Positions 37,550 through 46,934 of a DNA stretch of 64,000 bases are shown here, piece after piece. The position numbers were made by a program, and so were the translations under genes. Every line of letters begins with the position of its first letter. Position 1 is the first letter of the stretch. The stretch spans positions 140,360 through 204,359 of the forward strand of contig NZ_JASZYG010000010.1 of assembly GCF_030317105.1 (NCBI RefSeq), given 5' to 3'. Under the pieces are notes generated by a model. The model searched no databases, was not told the origin of the DNA, and worked only from the letters and a program-made list of their open reading frames with translations. This DNA is from Variovorax brevis (GTDB lineage: Bacteria; Pseudomonadota; Gammaproteobacteria; Burkholderiales; Burkholderiaceae_C).

Positions 37550-38587
37550 ATGCAAGCACTCATCTACAACGGTCCCGGCCAAAAGGCCGTGGAAGACCGC
37601 CCCAAGCCAGTCATCCAGAGCCCCACCGACGCGGTCGTCCGCATCACACGGACGACGATTTGCGGCACCGACCTGCACATCCTCAAGGGCGACGTGGCGA
37701 CCTGCAAGCCCGGCACCGTGCTCGGCCATGAAGGCGTCGGCGTCGTCGATGCCGTGGGCACCGGCGTCACCACCTTCAAGCCTGGGGACAGGGTGCTGAT
37801 CTCGTGCATCAGCGCCTGCGGGCGTTGCGAGCCTTGCCGCAAGGGCATGTACTCGCACTGCACGACGGGGGGCTGGATCCTGGGCCACACCATCGACGGC
37901 ACCCAGGCCGAGTTCGTGCGCATTCCCCATGCCGACACGAGCCTGCACCGCATTCCGGAGGGCGCCGACGAGGAGGCGCTGGTCATGCTCAGTGACATCC
38001 TCCCGACAGGCTTCGAATGCGGCGTGCTCAACGGCAAGGTGCAGCCGGGCTCCAGCGTCGCCATCGTGGGTTCGGGCCCCATCGGGCTGGCCGCCCTGCT
38101 CACCGCGCAGTTCTATGCGCCGGCCGAGATCATCATGATCGACCTGGACGACAACCGCCTGGCCGTCAGCAAGCGCTTCGGCGCCACCGCCACGGTGAAC
38201 AGCGCCGCCGGCGATGCGGCGCAACAGGTCATGGAACTCACCGGGGGACGCGGCGTCGACACCGCCATCGAGGCGGTCGGCATCCCCGCCACTTTCACGC
38301 TTTGCGAAGACATCGTGGCAGCGGGCGGCACCATCGCCAACGTGGGCGTGCACGGATGCAAGGTCGACCTGCACCTGGAGAAGCTGTGGTCGCACAACGT
38401 GACCATCACCACCCGGCTGGTCGACACGGTGTCGATTCCGATGCTGCTCAAGACGGTGCACTCCAGGCGCATCGACGCGAAACAGTTGATCACGCACCGC
38501 TTCAAGCTCGACGCCATCCTCGAGGCCTACGAGACCTTCGGCAATGCGGCCGACACGAAGGCACTGAAAGTCATCATCGAAGCCTGA
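37550..38587 (+). CDS. Zinc-dependent medium-chain alcohol dehydrogenase
   Basis: A 345-residue MDR-family dehydrogenase. Catalytic zinc ligands appear in TTICGTDLH and GHEGVG; the structural zinc lobe is CGRCEPCRKGMYSHC. The Rossmann motif is VAIVGSGPIGLAA at about residues 169-181, followed by an Asp (MIDLDD) that favours NAD. The substrate is unknown; relatives oxidise isopropanol, butanediol or formaldehyde-type alcohols. The ATG at 37550 matches the family N-terminus MQALIYNGPG. Proximity to acs suggests it may feed acetate or ethanol metabolism (inference). Confidence 0.88.
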   Translation: MQALIYNGPGQKAVEDRPKPVIQSPTDAVVRITRTTICGTDLHILKGDVATCKPGTVLGHEGVGVVDAVGTGVTTFKPGDRVLISCISACGRCEPCRKGMYSHCTTGGWILGHTIDGTQAEFVRIPHADTSLHRIPEGADEEALVMLSDILPTGFECGVLNGKVQPGSSVAIVGSGPIGLAALLTAQFYAPAEIIMIDLDDNRLAVSKRFGATATVNSAAGDAAQQVMELTGGRGVDTAIEAVGIPATFTLCEDIVAAGGTIANVGVHGCKVDLHLEKLWSHNVTITTRLVDTVSIPMLLKTVHSRRIDAKQLITHRFKLDAILEAYETFGNAADTKALKVIIEA

Positions 38588-38597
38588 CGCCGCTTGG

Positions 38598-38611
38598 TGT
38601 GCTACCGCACA
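38598..38611. promoter_or_regulatory. TGTGC-N4-GCACA dyad upstream of acs
   Basis: A perfect inverted repeat, TGTGC-TACC-GCACA, lies between the alcohol dehydrogenase stop and acs, 68 bases before the acs ATG. It has the same arms as the site at 27647. It is a candidate operator for the tandem Crp/Fnr regulators downstream of the acetate genes. Confidence 0.45.
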
Positions 38612-38678
38612 GACCCGGCGACGCGGTGCGCGCAGGGTAAGAGGTCAATCAACACAGCCCATCAACAGGGAAGACACC

Positions 38679-40730
38679 ATGACGACAAAAAGCCACGACG
38701 CACCCGTCGCGCTCGGCGGCAAGAGTCCCCGCTTTGCAGCGAACGACAATGCCAGCGAGATCAAGGCAAGCAGCGATCCCTCCCTCTATCCGGTGCCGGA
38801 AGCCATCCTGAAACGGGCGCATGTGTCCGGCATGCCCGCCTATGAAAAACTGGTCGCCGAGGCCGACGCCGACCACGGCGCCTACTGGGCGCGGCTCGCA
38901 CGCGAGTTCGTGACATGGAAAAAGCCCTTCACCCGCTCGCTTGACGACAGCGAAGCCCCTTTTTTCAAGTGGTTCGATGACGGCACCCTGAACGTCTCGT
39001 ACAACTGCCTCGATCGCCAGGTCGAACGCGGCCACGGCGACAAGCCGGCCATCATCTTCGAGGCCGACGACGGGCAAGTGAGCCGCGTCAGCTACAGCGA
39101 GCTGCTGGCGCGCACCTGCCGCCTGGCCAATGCGTTGAAGGCACGCGGCGTGAAGAAGGGCGACCGGGTCGTCATCTACATGTCCATGAGCATCGAGGCC
39201 GTGGTGGCGATGCAGGCGTGCGCGCGCATCGGCGCCACCCACTCGGTAGTGTTCGGTGGCTTCTCCGCGCAGAGCCTGCGCGATCGCGTCGAAGGCGCGG
39301 GCGCCGTCATGGTGATCACCGCCGACGAGCAGTTGCGGGGCGGCAAGCAACTGCCGCTGAAGGCCATCGTCGATGATGCCCTCGCCCTGGGCGGATGCGA
39401 TGCGGTCAAGAACGTGATCGTGTATCACCGCACCGGCGGCACGATTGCCTGGAACGCCTCACGCGACCGCTGGATGCACGAGGAGACGCAAGCCCAAAGC
39501 GATGCCTGCGAGCCCGAATGGGTCGGTGCCGAGCACCCGCTGTTTTTGCTCTACACCTCGGGCTCCACCGGCAAGCCAAAGGGCGTGCAGCACTCCAGCG
39601 GCGGCTACCTGCTGCATGCGGCGGTCACGACGAAATGGACCTTCGACCTGCATGACGACGACGTGTTCTGGTGCACCGCCGACATCGGCTGGGTCACCGG
39701 CCACACCTACATCACCTACGGCCCGCTGGCCATCGGTGCGACCCAGGTGGTGTTCGAAGGCGTGCCCACTTATCCGGACGCCGGCCGCTTCTGGAAGATG
39801 ATCCAGGACCACAAGGTCAGCGTGTTCTACACGGCGCCCACGGCCATCCGCTCGCTCATCAAGGCAGTGGCCTCCAACGACGCGGCGCATCCGAAGCACC
39901 GCGACCTGTCGAGCCTGCGCATCCTCGGCTCGGTGGGCGAGCCCATCAATCCGGCCGCGTGGGCCTGGTATCACGAGCATGTGGGTGGTGGGCGCTGCCC
40001 CATCGTCGACACCTTCTGGCAAACCGAAACCGGCGGCCACATGATCACGCCGCTGCCCGGCGCGACGCCGCTGGTGCCCGGCTCGTGCACCTTGCCGTTC
40101 CCTGGAATCGCGGCTGCCATCGTGGACGACATCGGCAACGACGTGCCCGACGGGCAAGGCGGCATGCTGGTCGTCAAGAAGCCGTGGCCGGGAATGATCC
40201 GCACGATCTGGAACGAGGAGCAACGCTTCAAGGACAGCTACTTTCCGCGGGAGCTCAAGGGCTACTACCTCGCGGGCGACGGCGCCATCCGCGATGAGAA
40301 GACGGGCTACTTCACCATCACCGGCCGCATCGACGACGTGCTGAACGTGTCGGGCCACCGGATGGGAACGATGGAGATCGAATCCGCGCTGGTGTCGTGC
40401 ACCGAACTCGTGGCCGAGGCGGCCGTGGTGGGCCGCCCCGACGAGACCACGGGCGAGACGATCTGCGCTTTTGTCGTGCTGAAAGGTCCGAGGCCCACCG
40501 GCGAAGCGGCGAAGAAGATCGCGGCCGAATTGCGCAACTGGGTCGGCAAGGAGATCGGCCCCATTGCCAAACCCAAGGACATCCGCTTCGGCGACAACCT
40601 GCCCAAGACGCGCAGCGGAAAGATCATGCGGCGCCTGCTGCGCTCGATCGCCAAGGATGAGCCGATCACGCAAGACATCTCGACCCTCGAAAACCCGGCT
40701 GTTCTCGACCAGCTCATGGAAAGGAACTAG
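38679..40730 (+). CDS. acs: Acetyl-CoA synthetase
   Basis: A 683-residue AMP-forming acyl-CoA synthetase that makes acetyl-CoA from acetate, ATP and CoA. Core motifs are YTSGSTGKPKGVQHSSGGYL (AMP-binding P-loop), VDTFWQTETGG with the Trp that restricts the pocket to acetate, and GYYLAGDGA. The C-terminal PKTRSGKIMRRLLR carries the Lys acetylated in regulation. Length is slightly above the usual 650 because of an N-terminal extension. It leads the acs-DUF485-actP operon and follows a TGTGC dyad. Confidence 0.95.
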   Translation: MTTKSHDAPVALGGKSPRFAANDNASEIKASSDPSLYPVPEAILKRAHVSGMPAYEKLVAEADADHGAYWARLAREFVTWKKPFTRSLDDSEAPFFKWFDDGTLNVSYNCLDRQVERGHGDKPAIIFEADDGQVSRVSYSELLARTCRLANALKARGVKKGDRVVIYMSMSIEAVVAMQACARIGATHSVVFGGFSAQSLRDRVEGAGAVMVITADEQLRGGKQLPLKAIVDDALALGGCDAVKNVIVYHRTGGTIAWNASRDRWMHEETQAQSDACEPEWVGAEHPLFLLYTSGSTGKPKGVQHSSGGYLLHAAVTTKWTFDLHDDDVFWCTADIGWVTGHTYITYGPLAIGATQVVFEGVPTYPDAGRFWKMIQDHKVSVFYTAPTAIRSLIKAVASNDAAHPKHRDLSSLRILGSVGEPINPAAWAWYHEHVGGGRCPIVDTFWQTETGGHMITPLPGATPLVPGSCTLPFPGIAAAIVDDIGNDVPDGQGGMLVVKKPWPGMIRTIWNEEQRFKDSYFPRELKGYYLAGDGAIRDEKTGYFTITGRIDDVLNVSGHRMGTMEIESALVSCTELVAEAAVVGRPDETTGETICAFVVLKGPRPTGEAAKKIAAELRNWVGKEIGPIAKPKDIRFGDNLPKTRSGKIMRRLLRSIAKDEPITQDISTLENPAVLDQLMERN

Positions 40731-40732
40731 CC

Positions 40733-41041
40733 ATGGAAAACGACCTGACCGCGCGCATCCTGCGCGACCCGAACTACCAGGAACTCAAGTCCACCCGCTC
40801 GCGCTTCGGCTGGTGGCTGGCGGGCGCGATGATGGTCGTGTACTACGGCTTCATCCTGCTGGTGGCCTTCGACAAGTCATTTCTCCTGACCCGATTGGGC
40901 GCCGGCGTGACCACCATCGGCATGCCGATCGGGCTGGGCGTGATCATCTTCACGATCGTCATCACCGGCATCTATGTGAACCGCGCCAACGGCCGGTACG
41001 ACGCGCTGACGGCGCTCATCGCAAAGGCGGCAATGAAATGA
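40733..41041 (+). CDS. DUF485 membrane protein (YjcH type)
   Basis: A 102-residue protein with two transmembrane helices. DUF485 features are ILRDPNYQELKSTRSRFGWW at the N-terminus and the helices MMVVYYGFILLVAF and IGLGVIIFTIVITGIYVNRA. This family accompanies acetate/cation symporters. It starts 2 bases after the acs stop region and overlaps actP by 4 bases (ATGA), the standard acs-yjcH-actP order. Confidence 0.93.
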   Translation: MENDLTARILRDPNYQELKSTRSRFGWWLAGAMMVVYYGFILLVAFDKSFLLTRLGAGVTTIGMPIGLGVIIFTIVITGIYVNRANGRYDALTALIAKAAMK

Positions 41042-42759
41042 AGCCCGTGCTCTGGACCAAGACCTTGGCGCTTCTGGCGCTGCTGCTGGTCGCCACCCTC
41101 GCGCAAGCTGCCGGCGCAGACCTCGGCCAGCTTGAAAAGCAGCCGACCAACTGGACCGCCATCAGCATGTTCGGCGCCTTCGTGGTCGGCACGCTGTTCA
41201 TCACCAAATGGGCGGCATCGAAGACCAAGAGCGCGGCCGACTTCTACACGGCCGGCGGCGGCATCACGGGCTTCCAGAACGGCATGGCGATTGCCGGCGA
41301 CTACATGTCGGCCGCGTCCTTCCTCGGCATCTCGGCGGCGGTGATGGTGGGTGGCTTCGATGGCTTGATCTATTCGATCGGCTTCCTGGTCGGCTGGCCG
41401 GTCGTGACCTTCCTGCTGGCCGAGCGGCTGCGCAATCTCGGCAAGTTCACCTTCGCCGATGTGGCGGCCTTTCGCTTCGGGCAGACGCCGGTGCGCGTGT
41501 TCGCTGCGTCGGGCACGCTGGTGGTGGTGGCCTTCTATCTCATCGCGCAGATGGTCGGTGCGGGGCAACTCATCAAGCTGCTGTTCGGGCTGGAATACTG
41601 GATCGCGGTGGTCATCGTCGGCGCGCTGATGATGGTGTACGTGCTCTTCGGTGGCATGACGGCGACGACGTGGGTGCAGATCATCAAGGCCTGCCTGCTG
41701 CTTGCGGGCGCCAGTTTCATGGCCTTCATGGTGCTGTGGAACTTCGGCTTCAGCCCCGAGGCGATGTTCGCGAAGGCGGTCGACGTCAAGACCGAACTTG
41801 CCACGGCCGCCGGTCAGTCGAAGGTCGACGCGGCCACGCAAGGTTTCTCCATCATGGGCCCGGGCGGCTTCATCAAGGACCCGATCTCGGCGATCAGCTT
41901 CGGCGTGGCGCTGATGTTCGGCACCGCCGGCCTGCCTCACATCCTGATGCGCTTTTTCACCGTGCCCAACGCCAAGGAGGCGCGCAAGTCGGTGCTGTGG
42001 GCGACGACGTGGATCGGCTACTTCTACGTGCTGACCTTCATCATCGGCTTCGGCGCGATCGCCTTCGTGCTGACCGACACGCAGTTTCTCGACCCCAAGG
42101 GCGGACTGCTTGGCGGCGGCAACATGGCGGCGGTGCACCTGGCCAAGGCGGTGGGCGGCAACGTGTTCCTGGGCTTCATCTCGGCCGTGGCCTTCGCGAC
42201 GATCCTGGCCGTGGTCGCGGGCCTGACCCTGTCGGGCGCGTCGGCGGTGTCGCACGACATCTATGCGACGGTGGTCAAGAAGGGCAAGGCCGACAGCGCG
42301 TCGGAACTGCGCGTCTCGCGCATCACCACGGTGGCGCTCGGTGCGGTAGCGGTGGTGCTGGGCATCGTGTTCGAGAAGCAGAACATCGCGTTCATGGTGA
42401 GCTTGGCCTTCGCGATTGCCGCGTCGGCCAACTTCCCGGTGCTGCTGATGTCGGTGCTGTGGAAAGACTGCACCACGCGCGGCGCCGTGATCGGCGGCTT
42501 CCTCGGACTGATTTCGTCTGTGGCGCTGACGATCGTCTCGCCCGCGGTGTGGGAGGCGACGTTGGGCTATCCGAAGGGCTCGGCGCTCTTTCCGTATGCG
42601 TCGCCGGCGCTGTTCTCGATGACGATCGGCTTTGTGGGCATCTGGCTGTTCTCCATCCTGGACCACAGCGCCCGTGCGGTGAAGGACCGGGGCGGCTTCC
42701 TGAGCCAGCAAGTGCGCTCGGAAACGGGCATCGGCGCGGAGGGCGCGTCGGGGCACTGA
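41038..42759 (+). CDS. actP: Cation/acetate symporter
   Basis: A 573-residue sodium:solute symporter with an N-terminal signal-like segment (LALLALLLVATLAQAAGA) and about 13 membrane helices. Family regions include the SSS motif FYTAGGGITGFQNGMAIAGD and ASFLGISAAVMVGGFDGLIY. It imports acetate and other short carboxylates for Acs. The start overlaps the DUF485 stop. Between it and the next gene lie about 110 bases with short degenerate TGACAACGGC repeats. Confidence 0.93.
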   Translation: MKPVLWTKTLALLALLLVATLAQAAGADLGQLEKQPTNWTAISMFGAFVVGTLFITKWAASKTKSAADFYTAGGGITGFQNGMAIAGDYMSAASFLGISAAVMVGGFDGLIYSIGFLVGWPVVTFLLAERLRNLGKFTFADVAAFRFGQTPVRVFAASGTLVVVAFYLIAQMVGAGQLIKLLFGLEYWIAVVIVGALMMVYVLFGGMTATTWVQIIKACLLLAGASFMAFMVLWNFGFSPEAMFAKAVDVKTELATAAGQSKVDAATQGFSIMGPGGFIKDPISAISFGVALMFGTAGLPHILMRFFTVPNAKEARKSVLWATTWIGYFYVLTFIIGFGAIAFVLTDTQFLDPKGGLLGGGNMAAVHLAKAVGGNVFLGFISAVAFATILAVVAGLTLSGASAVSHDIYATVVKKGKADSASELRVSRITTVALGAVAVVLGIVFEKQNIAFMVSLAFAIAASANFPVLLMSVLWKDCTTRGAVIGGFLGLISSVALTIVSPAVWEATLGYPKGSALFPYASPALFSMTIGFVGIWLFSILDHSARAVKDRGGFLSQQVRSETGIGAEGASGH

Positions 42760-42847
42760 CAACCGTCGGCTGTTGACCGAACGCTGGACACTGGCCGTTG
42801 ACTGCCGCCCGCTGACAACGGCCTTCTGACAACGGCGGCTGACATTC
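42757..42847 (+). repeat. Degenerate TGACAACGGC direct repeats after actP
   Basis: The actP-DUF294 spacer contains TGACAACCG (42757), TGACAACGGC (42813 and 42827, 14 bases apart), a further CTGACA and two GTTGAC inverted forms. The spacing near helical length could suit a protein-binding array, or the tract may simply be a decayed minisatellite. No promoter is obvious. Confidence 0.35.
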
Positions 42848-42872
42848 GCGTCGAACGGCGCCATCATTGGCC

Positions 42873-44693
42873 ATGCCCAACGCGTTCGACTTCACGGCCT
42901 CGCCATTCGACTGCCTGGACGCCACCGAGCAGCGGATGGTTCGCGACAGCGTCGACATCGCCTATTTCCGCGAAGGCGAGACGCTGCTGGCGCCGGGCAT
43001 CGAGCCGCTGCACCTGTTCGTCGTCATCAAGGGCCGCGTTTCCCAGTTCGACGACGGCCACGAGGCCATTGCCAGCTACGGCCCCAATGACTGCTTCGAT
43101 GGCCGGGCACTGGTGGCGGGCCGCGCGAGCGGCCGCTTCATCGCAGCCGAAGAGGTGTTGGCCTACCAACTCGCCAGGGCGACCGTCAACGACCTGATCG
43201 CGCGCAACGCGGGCTTTGGCGCGCTGCTGTTCTCCGACTTGTCGAACAAGCTCGGTGCCTTGTCGCAGCGCCACAGCCAGCGCGAGATGCAGGCACTGGC
43301 GATGTCGCGGGTCGAAGACGCCTTCCTGCGCCCGGCGCACGTGGTCGAGGGCACTGCCAGCATCGTCGATGTCGCCCGCGTGATGCAGGCCAACCATTCG
43401 AGCAGCGTGCTGGTGCGCGATGGCGAGCGGCTCGGCATCTTCACCAACACCGGTCTTCAGCGCGCCGTGGTCGGCGGCCGGTCGCTGGCCGACTGGCCGG
43501 TGCGCGAACTGGCCACCTTTTCGCTCGTGCGCATTGCGCCCGACGCGCCGCTGTTCGACGCGCTGGCGCTCATGATCCAGCACCAGGTGCACCGGCTGGT
43601 GGTGTCGAAAGACGGACACGTCGTCGGACTGCTGGAGCAACTCGACCTGCTGAGTTTCCTGTCGAATCACTCCTACCTGATCACTGTGCAGATCGCGCGG
43701 GCGCAAGACCTCGATGCCCTGCGCGTGGAGGCGGAGAAGATCACGCGCTTCATCGCCCTGTTGTACCGCGGTGGCACGCGCGTCGGCCAGATCGGCGCGC
43801 TGGTGCAGGCGCTCAACGCCAAGCTGTTCGAGCGCGCCTGGCAACTCGTTGCGCCGCCCGAAGTGGTGGCCAACAGTTGCCTGTTCGTCATGGGCAGCGA
43901 AGGGCGCGGCGAGCAGTTGCTCAAGACGGACCAGGACAACGGCCTGATCCTGCGCGACGGCAGCGCCATGGAGGCTGCCGTGGTCGAAGCGGCTTGCAAC
44001 CGCTTCTCCGCGGCGCTGCGCGACTTCGGCTACCCCGATTGCCCGGGCGGCATCATGGTCAGCAACGCAGCGTGGCGACACAGCGCGAGCGACTTCGCGG
44101 CCGTCGTACGCCGATGGTTGCGGCAGCCCGACGCCAACGGCCTGATGGCGCTGGCCATCTTCATCGACGCGCATGCCGTCGCCGGCGACGCGGCGTTGTT
44201 GACTGGCGTACAGGGGGAGATCGATCAACTCGTGGCCGCCGACGACGCATGGCTCGGCCGCTTCGCCGCCGCGATCGACGCGTTCCCCGATGCCGGCGGC
44301 GGCTGGTGGAACCGGCTGCTTTTGGGCGAGCACGACAAGCAGGCGCTCGACCTGAAGAAGGCGGGCATCTTTCCCGTCGTGCACGGCGTGCGCAGCTTGG
44401 CCTTGCGCGACCACGTGCGGGCCACCGGCACGGCGGCGCGGCTCGACGCCTTGGTCGCACTCGGCCGGCTGTCGCAGGAGCTTGCGAACGACCTGATCGA
44501 CAGCCTGCACTTCATGATGGGACTCAAGCTGGACGCCGGCCTGGCCGAACTGGACGCGGGTCATGCGGTGAGCGGCGCCATCTCGACCGGCCAGCTGAGC
44601 AGCCTGGAACGCGACCTGCTCAAGGATGCACTGGCAGTCGTCAAGCGCTTCAAGGTGCTGGTGCGGCACCAGTTCCACCTGGAAATGGCATGA
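42873..44693 (+). CDS. DUF294 nucleotidyltransferase with cNMP-binding and CBS domains
   Basis: A 606-residue putative signal-transduction protein. A cyclic-nucleotide-binding-like domain (about residues 12-130, with GETLLAPG and YGPNDCFDGRALV) is followed by a CBS pair (about 150-275). A DUF294 nucleotidyltransferase has MGSEGRGEQLLKTDQDNGLI at about 335-355. A helical DUF294_C domain fills the C-terminus. Similar genes often sit between actP and an exonuclease in acetate loci. Its start, ATG 42873, is preferred to a TTG 6 bases earlier. The role may be nucleotide-dependent control of acetate use (inference). Confidence 0.88.
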   Translation: MPNAFDFTASPFDCLDATEQRMVRDSVDIAYFREGETLLAPGIEPLHLFVVIKGRVSQFDDGHEAIASYGPNDCFDGRALVAGRASGRFIAAEEVLAYQLARATVNDLIARNAGFGALLFSDLSNKLGALSQRHSQREMQALAMSRVEDAFLRPAHVVEGTASIVDVARVMQANHSSSVLVRDGERLGIFTNTGLQRAVVGGRSLADWPVRELATFSLVRIAPDAPLFDALALMIQHQVHRLVVSKDGHVVGLLEQLDLLSFLSNHSYLITVQIARAQDLDALRVEAEKITRFIALLYRGGTRVGQIGALVQALNAKLFERAWQLVAPPEVVANSCLFVMGSEGRGEQLLKTDQDNGLILRDGSAMEAAVVEAACNRFSAALRDFGYPDCPGGIMVSNAAWRHSASDFAAVVRRWLRQPDANGLMALAIFIDAHAVAGDAALLTGVQGEIDQLVAADDAWLGRFAAAIDAFPDAGGGWWNRLLLGEHDKQALDLKKAGIFPVVHGVRSLALRDHVRATGTAARLDALVALGRLSQELANDLIDSLHFMMGLKLDAGLAELDAGHAVSGAISTGQLSSLERDLLKDALAVVKRFKVLVRHQFHLEMA

Positions 44694-45319
44694 CACCGCG
44701 CTGGCTCGATGCGGTGCGGCGCCGCTGGATGCTCTATCACCTGGCGGATGCGCGCTTTGCCTTCATGTACGACGCGCCCCCCGAGGATGAGTGGGTCACG
44801 CTGGACTGCGAGACCACCGGCCTCGATGTGCGGCGCGATCAGATCATCTCGATTGGCGCCGTGCGCATCGTCGGCAACCGCCTGATGACCAGCCAGCGCC
44901 TCGAACTGCTTGTGCGGCCCGAGCGCGCTTTGAAAAGCGAGAGCGTTCGCGTGCACCGCCTGCGCGAGCAGGACGTCGCCATGGGCATCGACCCGGCCGA
45001 TGCGGTGCGCCAACTGCTGGACTTCATCGGAAGCCGTCCGCTGGTGGGCTATTACCTGGAGTTCGACGTCGCCATGCTCAACCGGGAGATCTGGCCCTTG
45101 CTTGGCGTGCGCTTGCCGCAGCCGAAGATCGAGGTTTCCGCCATGTACTACGACTACAAGAGCCGGCACTTGCCCGCGCACCAGCGCGACGGCACCATCG
45201 ACCTGCGCTTTTCCACGATCATGAACGACCTCGGGCTGCCGCTGCGTGATGCGCACGATGCGCTCAATGACGCGGTGATGGCGGGGCTGGCCTTCGTGAA
45301 GTTGCGCAACATGAAGTAG
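44690..45319 (+). CDS. DnaQ-like 3'-5' exonuclease
   Basis: A 209-residue DEDDh exonuclease. Acidic residues are in VTLDCETTGLD (ExoI), YYLEFDVAMLN (ExoII) and DAHDALNDAVMAGL (ExoIII, with the catalytic His). It could trim DNA or RNA 3' ends. The pairing with a DUF294 protein is conserved in several proteobacteria; the reason is unknown. Its ATG overlaps the DUF294 stop by 4 bases. It converges on the Crp/Fnr genes with 9 bases between. Confidence 0.88.
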   Translation: MTPRWLDAVRRRWMLYHLADARFAFMYDAPPEDEWVTLDCETTGLDVRRDQIISIGAVRIVGNRLMTSQRLELLVRPERALKSESVRVHRLREQDVAMGIDPADAVRQLLDFIGSRPLVGYYLEFDVAMLNREIWPLLGVRLPQPKIEVSAMYYDYKSRHLPAHQRDGTIDLRFSTIMNDLGLPLRDAHDALNDAVMAGLAFVKLRNMK

Positions 45320-45328
45320 TGGACGGTC

Positions 45329-46084
45329 TCACAGCAATTCACCGTAGACCTTCCGGTCCGCGGCGTAGCACGCGCATGCCATGGCCTCCAGGCCCTCGCG
45401 ATCCAGCACCTTCAGGTCGCCGCGCCGGTACTCGATGAGCCCCTTGCGCTGCAGGGCGCCAGCGGCCGCCGTGATGCCGACACGGCGCACCCCCAGCATG
45501 TAGGCGAGAAACTCCTGCGTCATGCCGAAGTTGTCGGCGTGCGCGCGGTCCTGGCTCATCAGCAGCCAGCGGGCGAGGCGGGGCTCGATCATGTGAAAGC
45601 GCGTGCAGGCGGCCGATGCGGCCAATTGCGTCATCAGCACATGGGTGTAGTGGGCCAGCTCGCGCCGGAGCACCGTGCTGTGCGCCAGTTCGCGCCGGAA
45701 GTTGACGGTCGTGATGCGCCAGGCCGAGCCGGAGCCCTGCACCAGCGCATGCAATGGCGTCGTCGGCACGCCGAGTGCCAGGTGCACCCCCAGCATGCCC
45801 TCGCGCCCCACCATGCCGACTTCCAGGCCCGGATGGTTGTCGACGCGCGCGACCAGCGAAATGAAGCCATCGACGGGAAACCAGGCGTGCCGGGTCTGTG
45901 CGCCGGACTCGCCCAGCACCTCGCCCAGCACCAGTTGAACCGGCTCGCAGACGGCGAGCAAACGCTTGCGGTCCGCGTTGGGCAGCAATTCGATGAGGTG
46001 GTTCTCTGCGGTGGTCAGCGGACGCTTTCCGGTAGGGAGGTCGCCACAGTCTGCGCGGCGATTCGCGCCTTGACTGTCTGCCAA
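45329..46084 (-). CDS. Crp/Fnr-family regulator (first of a tandem pair by position)
   Basis: A Crp/Fnr-type regulator of about 250 residues. The effector domain (about residues 20-140) includes GLEVGMVGREGMLGVHLAL, and the HTH has MTQEFLAYMLGVRRVGITAA. It lacks an Fnr-type cysteine cluster. No ATG is available near the expected start; a TTG at 46084 is the best candidate. The long frame continues upstream into the neighbouring gene but is unlikely to be coding there. It is a divergent paralogue of the gene directly upstream, sharing the VVGNEGIVGISL-like pattern. The effector and targets are unknown. Confidence 0.8.
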   Translation of the reverse strand: MADSQGANRRADCGDLPTGKRPLTTAENHLIELLPNADRKRLLAVCEPVQLVLGEVLGESGAQTRHAWFPVDGFISLVARVDNHPGLEVGMVGREGMLGVHLALGVPTTPLHALVQGSGSAWRITTVNFRRELAHSTVLRRELAHYTHVLMTQLAASAACTRFHMIEPRLARWLLMSQDRAHADNFGMTQEFLAYMLGVRRVGITAAAGALQRKGLIEYRRGDLKVLDREGLEAMACACYAADRKVYGELL

Positions 46085-46109
46085 CGCACACAGCGGCGAA
46101 AGCAGGCGC

Positions 46110-46832
46110 TCAGGTCGCGGTGATGGCCGGAAGCAATCGGTCGTATTCGGTCTTGACGACCGCATAGCACTCGCAGGTGCGCTTTTCCAGCCCCGAGCGA
46201 TCCAGCACCGAGATGTGGCCTCGCGCATAGCGGATCAGGCCGGCCTGCTGCAACTTGAGTGCGCCCTCGGTCACGCCCTCGCGCCGGACGCCGAGCATGT
46301 TGGCGATCAGTTCCTGCGTCATCACGAGTTCATTGCCCTGCAGGCGGTCCAGGCTCAGCAGCAGCCAGCGGCACAACTGCTGGTCGAGCGAATGGTGGCG
46401 GTTGCACACGGCGGTCTGCGCCATCTGGGTGATCAAGGCCTGCGTGTAGCGCAGCAGCAGGTGCAGCACCGGCCCGGCGCGGTTGAATTCCTCTTTCATG
46501 AGCTCGGCCTTCAACCGGTAGCCTTTGCCGGCGCTTTGCACCACGGCGCGGCTGGGCGTCGATTCACCGCCCATGAACAGCGAGATGCCAACGATGCCTT
46601 CGTTGCCGACGACCGCGATCTCGGCCGAGGCGCCGTTCTCCATCACGTACAGCAAGGAGACGATCGCGGTGGTCGGAAAGTAGACATGGCTCAGCGTGCG
46701 GCCCGATTCGTAGAGCACCTGGCCCAGCGGCATGTCGACCGCTTCGATTTCCGGGAACAGGCGCTGCCGCTCGGCGTCCGCCAATGCGGAGAGCAGATGG
46801 TTTTTCAGGGGGTCGGGAGGGGACTTGGGCAT
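46110..46832 (-). CDS. Crp/Fnr-family regulator (second of the pair)
   Basis: A 240-residue Crp/Fnr-type regulator with domain features LGQVLYESGRTLSHVYFPTT and IAVVGNEGIVGISLFMGGE. An HTH follows (MTQELIANMLGVRREGVTEG), then an RGHISVLDRSGLE wing. It lacks Fnr cysteines and the classic cAMP-binding Arg-Ser pair, so its effector is unknown. Upstream at 46935 is a perfect TGTGCG dyad, a plausible autoregulatory site. Related dyads occur before acs and before the alcohol dehydrogenase. Confidence 0.87.
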   Translation of the reverse strand: MPKSPPDPLKNHLLSALADAERQRLFPEIEAVDMPLGQVLYESGRTLSHVYFPTTAIVSLLYVMENGASAEIAVVGNEGIVGISLFMGGESTPSRAVVQSAGKGYRLKAELMKEEFNRAGPVLHLLLRYTQALITQMAQTAVCNRHHSLDQQLCRWLLLSLDRLQGNELVMTQELIANMLGVRREGVTEGALKLQQAGLIRYARGHISVLDRSGLEKRTCECYAVVKTEYDRLLPAITAT

Positions 46833-46934
46833 GGCGACAACTCCGCAACAAGGCAGGCAACGGAAACAGATGCGGAGCGCGTGCCCTCAGAGGCGCTCTG
46901 GACGAAAGCCAGTATAGGCATTGCCGCCTGTCTT

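Noticed and set aside
42864..44696. 610-residue minus-strand frame covering the whole DUF294 gene
   Set aside because: Its extent matches the real gene because of GC-rich codon structure; composition (Gln/His/Arg-rich) and lack of motifs mark it as a shadow.
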